DNA from: Cohnella sp. AR92
GTDB taxonomy: Bacteria; Bacillota; Bacilli; Paenibacillales; Paenibacillaceae
Length of the DNA stretch: 64,000 nucleotides
Direction: 5' to 3'
Assembly: GCF_003990975.1 (NCBI RefSeq)
Contig: NZ_RZJR01000021.1
Location: 1-64,000 of the forward strand
The notes under the pieces are model-generated. The model saw only the letters and a program-made list of their open reading frames with translations, made no database searches and was not told the DNA's origin. Every line of letters starts with the position of its first letter. Within the stretch, counting starts at the first letter, position 1. This document shows, in pieces, positions 18,043 to 29,400 of this stretch. The translations under genes and the position numbers were made by a program.

Positions 18043-18120
18043 TCATAAGACGCGTATGCGTCACCTTTGAATAAAGGGATAAATACAGAACCGGTTTTCC
18101 TAGATGAATGACCGGCCGCT

Positions 18121-18155
18121 CAACCCCGGAGAGATCCGGGGTTGTTTGTTGTTTT
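18121..18155 (+). terminator. terminator of the cold shock gene
   Basis: CAACCCCGGA (18121-18130), loop GAGA, TCCGGGGTTG (18135-18144), then TTTGTTGTTTT. A perfect 10-bp stem. Confidence 0.9.
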
Positions 18156-18294
18156 ATCCGGCTTTTAGCTACCGCCAGACGCACCCTTGTCTCACTCTAT
18201 GAAATCGCTTTCCTCTCTTTTCGCACGAAATGAGCCAAGTTTTCAAATAATTCAAAATTATTAGCCGAATGTAATGATTTGGCCCATGAGGATG

Positions 18295-18303
18295 TGGTAT
18301 GAT
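18295..18303 (+). promoter_or_regulatory. possible extended -10 promoter of hpf
   Basis: TGG followed by TATGAT forms an extended -10 element 25 bases upstream of ATG 18328. No good -35 is present (TGATTT at 17-base spacing). Confidence 0.4.
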
Positions 18304-18327
18304 GAAGTCAGCAAAGGAGGAATGCAG

Positions 18328-18897
18328 ATGAAATACAACATTCGTGGTCAGCGCATGGAAGTCACTCTCGCTCTTCGGGAATATGTCGAGAAGAAGCTGA
18401 GCCGGCTGGAACGGTATTTGGAAGCACCTCCCTTATCCGATGCGCAAGTAACGTTAAGCGCCACCAAGGGCTTGCATGCCATCGAGGTCACGATTCCTTT
18501 GACAAGCGTTCTGCTTAGGGCCGAAGTGAAGAGCGAGGATATGTACGCCTCGATCGACCTGGTAACCGACAAGCTGGAACGCCAGATTCGCAAGCACAAG
18601 ACCAAGGTAAACCGCAAGTTCCGCCAGGACGGATCGTCCAGAGCCTTGTTCAAGGAGGAATATGGAGCCGGATCCCGCAACGCTACGGCGTTGGCAACCT
18701 TCGAGGAGGAAGAAGAGTACGAGCTGGTCCGCACGAAGCGCTTTAATCTGAAGCCGATGGATGTGGAGGAAGCGATTCTTCAGATGAATATGGTGGGACA
18801 CAACTTCTACGTTTTCGCCAATTCCGATACCCGAGAGGTGAATGTGGTTTATCGCCGCAGCGATGGAAGATACGGACTGATCGAGTCCGCTGAATAG
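18328..18897 (+). CDS. hpf: ribosome hibernation-promoting factor, long form
   Basis: A 189-residue long HPF (YvyD family). Residues 1-100 are the S30AE ribosome-binding domain (MKYNIRGQRMEVT to DLVTDKLERQIRKHK). Residues 130-189 are the C-terminal dimerisation domain (RTKRFNLKPMDVEEAILQMNMVGHNFYVF). It joins two 70S ribosomes into inactive 100S dimers during stationary phase or stress. AAAGGAGG at 18313-18320 fits ATG 18328 better than ATG 18322. It sits before secA, as in Bacillus. Confidence 0.96.
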   Translation: MKYNIRGQRMEVTLALREYVEKKLSRLERYLEAPPLSDAQVTLSATKGLHAIEVTIPLTSVLLRAEVKSEDMYASIDLVTDKLERQIRKHKTKVNRKFRQDGSSRALFKEEYGAGSRNATALATFEEEEEYELVRTKRFNLKPMDVEEAILQMNMVGHNFYVFANSDTREVNVVYRRSDGRYGLIESAE

Positions 18898-18948
18898 ATA
18901 GGCGAAGATGGCGCTCCCAAGGCGCGAATCGCCGCGACACGAGGCACG

Positions 18949-19000
18949 GCCTGCGATCGTTAGCTCCTGTGGAGCTTCGGGACGCAGGCTTTTCCTTTTG
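18949..19000 (+). terminator. terminator after hpf
   Basis: GCCTGCG (18949-18955) pairs with CGCAGGC (18983-18989), enclosing an inner AGCTCC/GGAGCT hairpin, followed by TTTTCCTTTT. Confidence 0.8.
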
Positions 19001-19037
19001 GTAGGAATGGCTGACATTCCTTTCCGCCAAGCCTTCC

Positions 19038-19066
19038 TTGCCCGCCACCTGTCAAGCTGTTAAAAT
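19038..19066 (+). promoter_or_regulatory. probable sigma-A promoter of secA
   Basis: TTGCCC (19038-19043), 17-base spacer, TAAAAT (19061-19066), 43 bases before the secA start. Confidence 0.5.
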
Positions 19067-19108
19067 AAGTAGATACGGCTTTACCCGCACAGAGGGAAGG
19101 GGTAGACT

Positions 19109-21619
19109 ATGCTCGGATTAGTGAAAAAAATGTTTGGAGATCCTAACGAACGTGAAGTCAAACGGCTCATGAAGACCGTCGAACAGATCAACGGATTGGA
19201 ATCTTCTTTAACGGGATTAACGGATGAACAGCTGCGCGCCAAGACGGAAGAATTCAGAGGCCGCCTGGAGAAGGGCGAAGAGCTAGACGATTTGCTTCCG
19301 GAGGCGTTCGCCGTCGTTCGCGAAGCTTCTAAGCGCGTGCTTAAGATGCGCCACTTCGACGTGCAGCTGCTCGGGGGCATGGTGCTCCATAGCGGCAGAA
19401 TCTCCGAGATGAAGACAGGGGAAGGGAAGACGCTCGTCGGTACCCTTCCGGTCTATCTGAACGCGCTCGCCGGCAAGGGCGTGCACGTCGTCACCGTCAA
19501 CGATTATCTGGCGCAGCGCGACAGCCAGTTGATGGGACAGCTGTACGAATTCCTGGGCATGACCGTCGGCTGCAACCTGCATGGTCTCAGCCATGAAGAG
19601 AAGCAAGCGGCTTACGCTTGCGATATCACCTACGGTACGAATAACGAGTACGGCTTCGACTATCTTCGCGACAACATGGTGCTCTACAAGGAGCAGATGG
19701 TCCAGCGCCCTCTGCAATTCGCCATCATCGACGAAGTCGACTCCATCCTCATCGACGAAGCGCGTACGCCTCTTATCATCTCCGGACAAGCCCAGAAGTC
19801 GACCCAGCTGTATTATGCGGCGGATCGTTTCGTGGCCCGCTTGGAGGAGACGGAGGACTACACGATCGATGTGAAAATGCGCAGCATCTCGTTGACGGAC
19901 ACCGGTGTCAGCAAGGCGGAGAACGCGTTTAATATCGAGAACCTGTTCGCGCACGAGAACGTGACGCTGAATCATCATATCAGCCAAGCGCTGCGCGCGC
20001 GCTTCATCATGAAGCGGGATGTCGACTATGTCGTTCAAGAGGACGAGGTCGTCATCGTCGACGAATTCACGGGACGCCTGATGGCCGGTCGCCGTTACAG
20101 CGACGGGCTGCATCAAGCGATCGAAGCGAAGGAAGGCCTCGAGGTTCAGAACGAGAGCATGACCTTGGCGACGATTACGTTCCAGAACTACTTCCGAATG
20201 TACCGCAAGCTGGCCGGCATGACCGGTACCGCGAAGACGGAAGAAGAAGAGTTCAAGCGGATCTACGGCCTCGAGGTCGTGCAGATTCCGACCAATCGCC
20301 CGAACATCCGGACGGACTCTCCGGACGTGGTGTACAAGTCGCAGAACGGCAAGTTCAAGGCCGTCGTCGACGAGATCGTCGAACGCCACAAGACGGGACA
20401 GCCCGTCCTGGTCGGCACGGTGTCGATCGAGAACTCGGAACGCGTCTCGGAGATGCTGAAGAAGAAGGGCATCAAGCACCAAGTCCTGAACGCCAAGTAC
20501 CACGCCGAAGAAGCCGCGATCATCTCGAACGCGGGGCAGCACGGCACCGTTACGATCGCCACCAACATGGCGGGCCGCGGTACCGACATTCTGCTCGGCG
20601 AAGGGGTAGCGGCGCTCGGAGGCCTCCATATTATCGGTACGGAACGCCATGAGAGCCGCCGGATCGACAATCAGCTGCGCGGACGCGCGGGACGCCAAGG
20701 CGACCCGGGTTCTTCCCAGTTCTACTTGTCGATGGAAGACGAACTGATGCGCCGGTTCGGCGCCGACAATATCATGGGCATGATGGAGCGTCTCGGCTTC
20801 GACGAGAGCTCGCCGATCGAGAGCAAGCTGATCACCCGCGCGATCGAATCCGCCCAGAAGCGCGTGGAAGGCAGCAACTTCGACGCTCGTCGCGTCGTCC
20901 TGCAGTACGACGACGTCATCAACCTGCAGCGCGAGAAGATCTACGGCGACCGCCGGGAGATCCTTAATTCCGAGAATATCCGCGAGATCGTAAGCGGCAT
21001 GATCAACAACGTCGTGGAACGCGCGGTCGATAAGCATTGCCCGGGCGAAGAGGTTCCGGAGGATTGGGATCTGGAAGGCTTGGTTGCTTATGCCCACAAG
21101 AACTTCCTGCCGGAGAACAGCTTCACGAAGGAAGATATCTGGGGCAAGGAGAAAGAAGAGATCGTCGAATGGCTGCTCGCTCGCGTCAATGCCTTCTATG
21201 ACGAGAGAGAAGAGCAGATCGGTACCGAGACGATGCGCGAGTTCGAGAAGGTTGTCGTGCTGCGCGCGGTCGATAGCAAGTGGATGGATCACATCGACGC
21301 GATGGATCACCTTCGCCAGGGCATCCACCTTCGCGCTTACGGCGGCAACGATCCTCTGCGCGAATACCAATTCGAAGGCCACAACATGTTCCTCGCCATG
21401 ATCGAGCGAATCGAAGAAGAGATTACGCTCTACATCATGAAGGCTCAAGTCGAGAGCAACGTGAAGCGCGAAGCGGTAGCGGAAGGACAGGCCGTCGATA
21501 CGAAGGCGGAAGCCGGTCCGAAGCGCCCTCTCAAGAAGGCCGAGAACATCGGGCGTAACGACCCTTGCCCATGCGGCAGCGGGAAGAAATACAAATTGTG
21601 TCACGGTCGCATAAGCTAG
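19109..21619 (+). CDS. secA: preprotein translocase ATPase SecA
   Basis: An 836-residue SecA. Features include SEMKTGEGKTL (Walker A, about residue 100), the preprotein-crosslinking domain, FAIIDEVDSILIDEARTPLI (DEAD-like motif II), TNMAGRGTDI, the helicase-like GRAGRQGDPG motif, and a C-terminal zinc-binding NDPCPCGSGKKYKLCHG that binds SecB or the membrane. It drives protein export through SecYEG by ATP hydrolysis. GGGAAGGGG precedes ATG 19109. It is followed by prfB, the conserved secA-prfB arrangement. Confidence 0.99.
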   Translation: MLGLVKKMFGDPNEREVKRLMKTVEQINGLESSLTGLTDEQLRAKTEEFRGRLEKGEELDDLLPEAFAVVREASKRVLKMRHFDVQLLGGMVLHSGRISEMKTGEGKTLVGTLPVYLNALAGKGVHVVTVNDYLAQRDSQLMGQLYEFLGMTVGCNLHGLSHEEKQAAYACDITYGTNNEYGFDYLRDNMVLYKEQMVQRPLQFAIIDEVDSILIDEARTPLIISGQAQKSTQLYYAADRFVARLEETEDYTIDVKMRSISLTDTGVSKAENAFNIENLFAHENVTLNHHISQALRARFIMKRDVDYVVQEDEVVIVDEFTGRLMAGRRYSDGLHQAIEAKEGLEVQNESMTLATITFQNYFRMYRKLAGMTGTAKTEEEEFKRIYGLEVVQIPTNRPNIRTDSPDVVYKSQNGKFKAVVDEIVERHKTGQPVLVGTVSIENSERVSEMLKKKGIKHQVLNAKYHAEEAAIISNAGQHGTVTIATNMAGRGTDILLGEGVAALGGLHIIGTERHESRRIDNQLRGRAGRQGDPGSSQFYLSMEDELMRRFGADNIMGMMERLGFDESSPIESKLITRAIESAQKRVEGSNFDARRVVLQYDDVINLQREKIYGDRREILNSENIREIVSGMINNVVERAVDKHCPGEEVPEDWDLEGLVAYAHKNFLPENSFTKEDIWGKEKEEIVEWLLARVNAFYDEREEQIGTETMREFEKVVVLRAVDSKWMDHIDAMDHLRQGIHLRAYGGNDPLREYQFEGHNMFLAMIERIEEEITLYIMKAQVESNVKREAVAEGQAVDTKAEAGPKRPLKKAENIGRNDPCPCGSGKKYKLCHGRIS

Positions 21620-21737
21620 AAGGAAGATTGGCTGCAGCCATCGTCCCTGTGAGAAACGGCGCTACGTTGCGGATTGCAGCGGCGATGGCGCCGTTTCGCC
21701 GCGTCCGTTCCTAATTATCCTCAAGAGGTGGTTCAAC

Positions 21738-22863
21738 ATGTCCATCAACGATACATCGGCCAAGCAAGACCTTCGCGAGACCGCGAAGCGAATCCAGCAA
21801 CTTAGGGGGTCTCTTTGACTTAGATCTCAAGCTGGAAATGATCGAGAACTATGAAGTAAAGATGTCGGCTCCTGACTTCTGGGACGACAACGAGAAGGCG
21901 CAAGGCGTCATCTCCGAGATGAACGCAATCAAGGGCGTCGTCGACCAATTCTCGGCCATGACGTCCGAGCTCGAGGATCTCGAAGCGATGCAAGAGATTC
22001 TGGAGGAAGAATCCGACGCGGAGCTTGAAGCCGATTGGGCTGATAACGTCAAAGGCCTGAAAGAAAAGGTCGACGGGTTCGAGCTTCAACTGCTGCTAAA
22101 CCAGCCTTACGATAAGTCTCATGCGATTCTGGAACTGCATCCGGGCGCAGGCGGCACCGAGTCGCAAGACTGGGGCTCGATGCTCTACCGCATGTATACC
22201 CGTTGGGCGGAGAAGCGCGGCTTCAAGGTCGAGCTTCTCGATTACCTGCCGGGAGACGAGGCGGGCATCAAGAGCGTCACCATCATGGTTAGGGGCTACA
22301 ATGCCTATGGCTACCTGAAGGCGGAGAAGGGCGTTCACCGCCTCGTTCGGATTTCGCCGTTCGACGCTTCCGGACGCCGTCATACTTCCTTCGTCTCCTG
22401 CGACGTCGTGCCGGAGATTCCGGACGACGTCCAGATCGAAATTCGCATGGAAGACGTTAGGGTAGACACCTACCGGGCCAGCGGCGCGGGCGGCCAGCAC
22501 ATCAACAAGACGGATTCCGCGATCCGGATGACGCATATCCCGACGGGGATTGTCGTGGCCTGCCAGACTCAGCGCTCGCAGATCCAGAACCGGGAGCAAG
22601 CCTTGAAGATGCTGCAGTCCAAGCTTTATGAATTGAAGATTCAGGAGCAGCAGCAAGAGCTAGCCGCTATACGGGGCGAACAGAAGGATATCGCATGGGG
22701 CAGCCAGATCCGTTCGTACGTGTTCCATCCTTACAGCATGGTGAAGGATCACCGTACGGGCGTCGAGACGGGCAACGTGCAGGCGGTGATGGACGGCGAC
22801 CTCGACCCGTTCATCGACGGCTATCTTCGCAGCCAGATCAAGCAGCCAGAGGCGAACGAATAG
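21738..22863 (+). CDS. prfB: peptide chain release factor 2 with +1 programmed frameshift
   Basis: RF2 recognises UAA and UGA stops and triggers peptide release. The gene starts at ATG 21738, reads 26 codons to an in-frame TGA at 21816-21818, and continues in the +1 frame from 21817, giving about 374 residues. The second frame has SPF (stop codon recognition, in RISPFDASGR) and GAGGQHINKTDSAIR with the catalytic GGQ. A naive gene call would begin at ATG 21838 and lose the N-terminus. Frameshifting is autoregulatory: low RF2 slows reading of UGA and increases shifting. AAGAGGTGG precedes the start. Confidence 0.97.
21801..21818 (+). promoter_or_regulatory. RF2 programmed +1 frameshift site
   Basis: CTTAGGGGGTCTCTTTGA followed by C. 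The internal Shine-Dalgarno-like AGGGGG sits three bases before the slippery CTT, next to the TGA stop: the classic recoding signal of bacterial prfB. Confidence 0.95.
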
Positions 22864-22871
22864 TCAAACCA

Positions 22872-22920
22872 AGAGCATAGAGCGGATTCCGCGAAGGAGC
22901 CGCTTTATGCTCTTTTTCTT
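22872..22920 (+). terminator. terminator of prfB
   Basis: AGAGCATAGAGCGG (22872-22885) pairs with CCGCTTTATGCTCT (22900-22913) in a 14-bp stem with one G-U pair, followed by TTTTCTTATT. Confidence 0.9.
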
Positions 22921-22998
22921 ATTGACGGAGCGACGGGGACGGTGCTAGGATAAACAACAGACGGTAACCGCTTACAAGGGATCGCTTTCCCGCATTAG

Positions 22999-23018
22999 TG
23001 CAAACGTTTGCGCAAACG
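22999..23018. promoter_or_regulatory. overlapping palindromic operator (LacI/MalR or CcpA-like)
   Basis: GCAAACGTTTGC (23000-23011) is a perfect 12-base palindrome. CGTTTGCGCAAACG (23005-23018) is a second perfect palindrome overlapping it, so three half-sites sit in a row. Such GCAAACG half-sites are typical of LacI-family sugar repressors (MalR, CcpA), which fits the starch-degrading gene downstream. Confidence 0.65.
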
Positions 23019-23102
23019 AATGCACAGCTTACGTTCTGATTTGCTTTAAAACCGAGCAACTCCACAAGAGAAAGCTCATTCGTTTTTTAGCAAGTGAGAC
23101 CT

Positions 23103-23212
23103 AGTAAGAGCAAACAAAAGAAGCAACAAGTAAGAGCAATTAAGTAAGAGCCGCATAGTAAGAACCGCATAGCAAGAGCCGCATAACAAGAACCACACAG
23201 CAAGAGCCAGAC
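23103..23212 (+). repeat. 14-bp-period degenerate tandem repeat
   Basis: Consecutive 14-base units at 23129, 23143, 23157, 23171, 23185 and 23199 follow the pattern AGYAAGARCCGCAT, with an isolated copy at 23103. They differ from each other at several positions, so they are old or under selection. They lie in the presumed leader of the amylopullulanase gene. Confidence 0.8.
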
Positions 23213-23482
23213 AGCACATCACAAGCAACTCATCTCAGGCAGAAGCAACTCATCACAAGCAACGCAGCAAGACTTTCTCAGTCTCAGTAACTCTCTCTCA
23301 GTAACTCCTTATCAGCAAGCCCTTTTAAGAAAACGCCCCGCCTTTCCCTCGACCTCAAGTCAGACACCCTAGACGATTCAAGGCCATTCGCTCCACAAGC
23401 TTCAACCGCTATTCTAGATCCGAATATCCGCAGAAGTACGGCAAGACACGAACGAGCTTTCATTTTCCGAAGGAGGATGGGT

Positions 23483-26400
23483 ATGAAGAGGCTGCTCAGC
23501 ACGGCGGCAGGACGCAAGCATTCCCGGCAACGATGGGGGATTCTTCTCAGCATTGCAATGATCTTACAATTGTTCGGCGGAGCAACGGGAATCGCATCGG
23601 CCGACAACGAGAGTACGGCTGACGATGCGGCGATCAGCGCCGCGAGCACGATCGTAGCGACATCTGCGAACGAAGACGGAAGCATTACGTTCGTATTGCC
23701 CGACGAGAGTCAATCGGTAACGGTTAACGGCGGCTTCAACGATTGGGGGAACGACCATTCGGTTAGTCAGGCCATTAATGCAAACGTTTCCACTGGAGAA
23801 AAGCAAATCGAGATCGACGGTTTGCCGGCCAATCAGAGCTACGAGTACAAGTACTTGATCAACGGCACGTATTTTGAAGGCAAGAACTTAAGCGCTTCGA
23901 CGGACGAGAACGGAACGTTGATGCTTCCGTATCCGGAGTTCGGGGTCAAAGGAAGCTTCGACGGCTGGAGCGAGCATCCATTGGCAGCAGACGAGAACGC
24001 TCCGGGCATTTACTCCTTCACGACCGAAGCCTTGGATGACGGCGCTTATGACTATAAATATTTTGCCAAAGCAAGCTCGGGGGATAACTCCTACTACTTC
24101 AACGACCCGACGAATTCCCTGAAGGCGTCGTCCGGCGACAGCCGAATCGTGGTCGGGGACGCCGCGCCGCTTCCGACCGCGGATGAGTTCGCCGAACAGC
24201 CGGGCGGAACGGTTAAATGGGTGCTGGCAGGTACCTTCCAGCAAGGGCTTGGCGACAGCGACAACTGGAAGCCGAACGGTACCGCGACCCGCATGAAGCA
24301 CTTGGTCGGGGACTATTACGCTTTCTCCGCCGTTCTGGACGCCGGAACCTATCAATTCAAGTTCGCTCGCGACAATGGCTGGGATGGAGCGATAGGCAGC
24401 GCCGCCGACGGCAATATCTCGTTTACCCTCCAATCGACGGCCAAGGTAAACTTCTACCTCAACGGAGAGAAGGGGCAGGGCCGCATTGAAGTACCCGACG
24501 ACGCGACCGTGACCGGAATCGCGCGATACGCTCCCGCCATCTCCGCCGATCTCTGGCCGAGACTGGTCGGCGATATGCAAGAAGCGATCGGAGACGGCGT
24601 TGGAGTCACTTGGTCTCCGAATTCCGCCAAGCAGATGTTCGTCGACTACTATTTTGACAACACGGTTTACAAGCTGCAGCGCACGATGCCTGCGGGAAGC
24701 TATGAAGGCAAGGTTGTGTTGGGCAATTCCTGGGACCCTCCGATCGAGAATTTCGGCGCGGGAGACCCGAACAACAGCAACTACGCGTTCAAGCTGGCCG
24801 ACCGAGCGGACGTCACCTTCTCTTTCGATCAGAGGGACACCCCTCGCAAGCTGAAGGCGGACTATACGATCGGAAGCGGCAAGTACGATGGCAAGATCGA
24901 CTCCTCGAAGATCGCCTTCGATAGCCGTTCGATCACGTTCAAGAAGCCGTTCGGGGCCATTAAGCAAGGGACGGAGGACCTGACGCTGCGGATCGCCGTC
25001 GGCCACGACGATGTGCAGATGGCTCGCGTCGAGCTGACGAACGGAGACGGACTGGCTTCCACCTATCCGATGCGCAGAGCAACGACGGTCGACAATCTGG
25101 ACTACTACGAGGTGAACCTGAGCCACGATATTTTCGACAAAATCGGGATTTGGGGCTACAAGTTCATCCTGGTCGACGGCGCAACCAAAGTGGAATACGG
25201 GGATGACAGCAGCAGCGGCGGGACGGGAGCGGTCGTGTCCGACGGGGCGCTTCCGTTTAACCTGACGGTCTATGCGCCGGATTACAAGACTCCCGATTGG
25301 ATGAAGAACGCGGTGGTCTATCAGATTTTCCCGGACCGATTCTTCGATGGGGATAAGAGCAACAACCGCGCCAAGCTGGTCGACGGGTCCCGCGGGGTGA
25401 GAAGCGAGACGGGCGCGAACGCTGGGAAAATCACCACGAATCCGCTGCAATTCTACGACGGAGGAGTAACGAACGATCCGGCGCCGAAGCAGGTGTGGGG
25501 GAGCTGGAGCGACGTTCCGGAGCGGCCGGACCGCAGTTCCGCGGTGAACGCTCCTTACTACCCGAATGCCAAGACGGACGGGATCTGGAACAACGAATTC
25601 TATGGCGGGGATATCCAAGGCATCGAGCAGAAGCTCGACTACCTGAAGCAGCTCGGCGTGACGGCGGTGTACCTGAACCCGGTCGCCTGGGCCTCATCGA
25701 ACCACAAGTATGACGCGACCGACTACAAGCACCTGGATCCGATGTTCGGCGAGCCGGTGTACAACAAGCCGGGCGATCCGACCTCGGGCCTTAACTATGA
25801 CGAGACGAGGCGAAAGTCGGACGCCGTGTTCGAGAAATTCGCCAAGGCGGCGGCCCAGAAGGGAATCCGCATCATCAACGACGGCGTGTTCAACCATGTC
25901 GGCGACGACTCCATCTACTTCGATCGCTACGAGAAATATCCGGAGATCGGAGCCTATGAGTATTGGGCGAAGGTATGGAACACGAAGAAGGCCCATCCGA
26001 CTTGGACGAAGGAACAGGCGGAGCAGTCGGTCATCGCGTCCTTCACGAGCCAGATCAACCCGACGACCGGCCGAAATTACGTTTACCCGGACGACTTCGG
26101 CTTTACGACCTGGTTCACGATCGATGAGAAGACGGCTCTCGATAAGGACAGCACGACGGTCACGCACTACAGCTACGACGCATGGTGGGGCTACGATTCC
26201 CTCCCGGTCATGGACGCGAAGACGCCGCAAGCGGGAGATACGGAAGCGCTGGACGGCCAGCATGAATGGAACAACCTCGATTATCGCGACAACGTGATCG
26301 GTTACGATCTCTCCGGCAAGTCCGACGCGGATGCGGGCGCGGCGATGCAGCAGACGGCTTCGCAGCGGTGGATGTGGATGGGCTCGAGCGGCTGGCGCCT

Positions 26401-29400
26401 CGATGTAGCGCCGGACGTATCCAGCGGCACGTGGCAGAAGTTCCGCGAAGCCGTCAAGTCGGTCGCCGGCCGGACGGACGCGAACGGCAAGCCGATCGAT
26501 GAGCCGGTCATCCTCGGCGAAGAGTGGGGCGTGGCGACGAAGTACCTGCTCGGCGACCAGTTCGACTCCGTCATGAACTACCGGTTCCGCGACGCTATCC
26601 AGAGCTTTATCATCAACGGCGGCAATGCCTCGGCGAACGCCGGCAATGCGGCGAACCTCAACGCGGCGCTGGAGAGAATCCGCGAGGATTATCCGAAGGA
26701 AGCGTGGCAGGCGATGCTCAACCTGGTCGATTCCCACGACACGGTCCGGTCGCTGACGAAGCTGGATAACCCGGCTTGGGAAGAAGAGAACATGAAGATC
26801 GCGGGCGACGCTTCGGACAAAGCTCTGAAGCAGCAAGCTTTGATCGCGATTTTCCAGATGGGCTATCCGGGCGCTCCTACGGTTTACTACGGCGATGAAG
26901 TCGGCGTGACCGGAACGAAAGACCCCGATTCGAGACGCACGTTCCCATGGGATCGCATCTCCGGCTCGAACGGCGATTACAGCGCGAACGGAAGGTATTC
27001 CGGCCTGTATGCGACGTACAAGAAGGCGGCATCGATCCGCAATAACAACGAGGTGTTCAGCACGGGCGATCTGAAGCTGGCGTATGCCGAAGGCAACGTG
27101 ATCGCTTATGCCCGCAAGAACGACACGAAGGGCGCGCTCGTCGTTATCAACAGCGGCAGCTCGGAGGCCGAGATCGCGGCGGACGTTACCGGTTATTTGC
27201 CGGACGGCACGAAGCTGAAGGATCTTCTGGGAAGCTCGATCGAGGGAACGGTAACCGGCGGGAAAATCTCGCTGACGATCCCGGCGCTAACCGGCCTTAT
27301 GATGCTGTCCGACGGCAATCTCGTCAGCGTGCAGGCTCCGGCGAATCTGCAGGCGGCGGCGGGGAACGGCAGCGTGTCCCTGTCTTGGGATGCCGTCGGC
27401 GGCGCCGATGGCTATCGCGTCTATCGTTCGCCGATCGAAGGCGGATCCCTGACGCTTCTCGGCGACGTTGAGGCTCCGGGCTATGTCGATACGACGGTGA
27501 CGAACGGCATCAAATATTATTACTCGGTATCGACCGTGCAAGGCTCCGGAGAGAGCCTGCTCGGAGAAGCGGTATCCGGTACGCCTTCGTTCCCGATCGC
27601 GAGCGTAGGCGCGCCTAGCCAGGTTCCGGATCTCGTCATCGGCTTTGGCACCGCGACGAGCGACATCAACGTCTCGCTGTCGGTTCCGGGGTTGACGGAT
27701 GACGGCGCCTATGCGGGTCAAGAAGCTCCGAACCTCTATGTGTCCCTTGTCGTTTACAAGGAAGGGGACGAGGCGAACGCTCTTGAGATCCCAATGGCCT
27801 ATTCGCAGGACGAAGGTGCGAATAAGCTCTACAAAGCGAAGTTCGCTCCGACAGAACCGGGATCGTTCCATTATTACGCGAAGGCATCATCGGACAACGA
27901 GGAGACGTTCTCGTATTCGAGCGAGACGGCCATGACCGCGCTGCCTGACGCGAGCGACACGACGCCGCCCGATGCTCCGGCGCTTGCCTCGATCCTGGTG
28001 GAATCCGGGCAGGCGAATCTGAGCTGGAAGGCTTCGAGCGCGGACGCGGTCGCCTACGAGGTTTATCGCAAGACGGGAGCTTCCGGCTCGTATGCGAAGA
28101 TCGCAACGCTGCTAAGCGCGCTCTCGTTCACGGACTACACGGTTTCTAACGGAACGACTTACGCCTACAAGGTAGCGGCCATCGACTCGGCTTATAATCG
28201 GGCGTACTCGGGCGAACAAGTCGTGACGCCGCAGCTCGTGATGGTCGATGTGACCTTGAGGCTGCACCTGCCGAGCTATACGCCGGCTACGGACGATATT
28301 TACATTGCCGGCCTGTACGATTGGAGCGCGAACGGGGGCAAGCTGAACGTGCCGAGCGGCGCAACCGACCGCAATACCGTGGAATATACGTTCAAGATGA
28401 TGGCCGGCAAGTCGATTCAATATAAGTACACTAGGGGAACCTGGGAGACGGAGGCTTTCACGAGCCATACCCGTACGGCCGGCGACACCGAGGATTACGG
28501 CAACTGGGCGTACAGCTCGACCAATACGAACATGCAATTGAAGATCTCCAACCAAGGCGGGAACAAAATGGTCGTGGACGATTATGTCCTGCGCTGGGTG
28601 GATATGCCGATGATCGTCACGATGCCTCGGATCTCCTATGGCGACGATATTGCCTATTCGACCGCGGACAGCAAGTTCACGCTGCAAGCCTCGGTGCCGC
28701 GCGGAGTCTCCTTCACGATCAACGGCGACCCGATCCAGGCGGGAGCCATGGATACCCTTGGCCGCGTTTATCTGGAGGATATTCCGCTGAAGAGCGGGAC
28801 GAACAAGTTCGTGCTCCATATCGAGCCGACACCGGAAACGCTGAGCCAGGAGTGGTATACCGATCCTGGACGCGCCGGCCAAGCGACCAAAACCTTGACT
28901 CTGACGATCACTCGAACCGGCAAGGATCCGGGCCAGAGCACGGGCGGCGTCTCCGGCGGCGGAGATTCGGTTCCTGCAACGGTGGAGAAGGGAGCCGTCC
29001 TTCTGCAGGCGAAACCCGATTCGAATGGGACGGCCGTTGCGACCGTGAACGAGGATGATTTGAAAAACGCGGCAGCTCAATCGACGAACGGTCAAGTGTC
29101 GGTTGTCGTTCGTTCGGACGATGGCGCGAAGAAGGTCATCGCGAACGTGCCGGTTCGGCCGATTCTGGCAAGCGGCAGCGGAATCGACCGCTTGTCCATC
29201 GATACCGGCTTCGCGACGGTACGGATCTCCGCGGGTCTGATCTCCGGCTCCGGAGCGAATCCGGAGCAAGTGACGCTGAGCGTGAGCAAGGCGGATCGCT
29301 CCAGCCTCTCCGCGGAAGTCCTTGCGGCGATCGGAGACAGCGACGTTTACGACTTCGAGCTGCTCATCGACGGCAAGAAAGTCAGCAAGTTCGACGGGCG

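Larger units (their letters stand above)
22921..23482 (+). other. long leader and control region of the amylopullulanase gene
   Basis: No gene is supported here. From left to right it holds a weak promoter candidate (TTGACG at 22922-22927, 18 bases, TAGGAT at 22946-22951), an overlapping palindromic operator (22999-23018), a 14-bp-period degenerate tandem repeat (23103-23212), shorter repeats such as AAGCAACTCATC and CTCAGTAACTC (23221-23310), and then the gene's AAGGAGG at 23470-23476. If the promoter call is right, the untranslated leader exceeds 450 bases. Confidence 0.6.

Noticed and set aside
18043..18327. Small RNA gene between csp and hpf
   Set aside because: Apart from the csp terminator and the hpf promoter no independent promoter-terminator pair is evident.
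19283..21604. Very long minus-strand open frame opposite secA
   Set aside because: It is the antisense shadow of the GC-rich secA gene, with arginine/leucine/aspartate/valine-heavy composition, no motif and no ribosome site. Similar shadows opposite the amylopullulanase and uvrA were dropped for the same reason.
21655..21695. AACGGCGC/GCGCCGTT inverted repeat between secA and prfB as terminator
   Set aside because: The 25-base loop and lack of a T tract make termination unlikely; it could still be a weak processing hairpin.
23101..23310. CRISPR array in the amylopullulanase leader
   Set aside because: Units of 14 bases are directly adjacent without unique spacers, and no cas genes are present.
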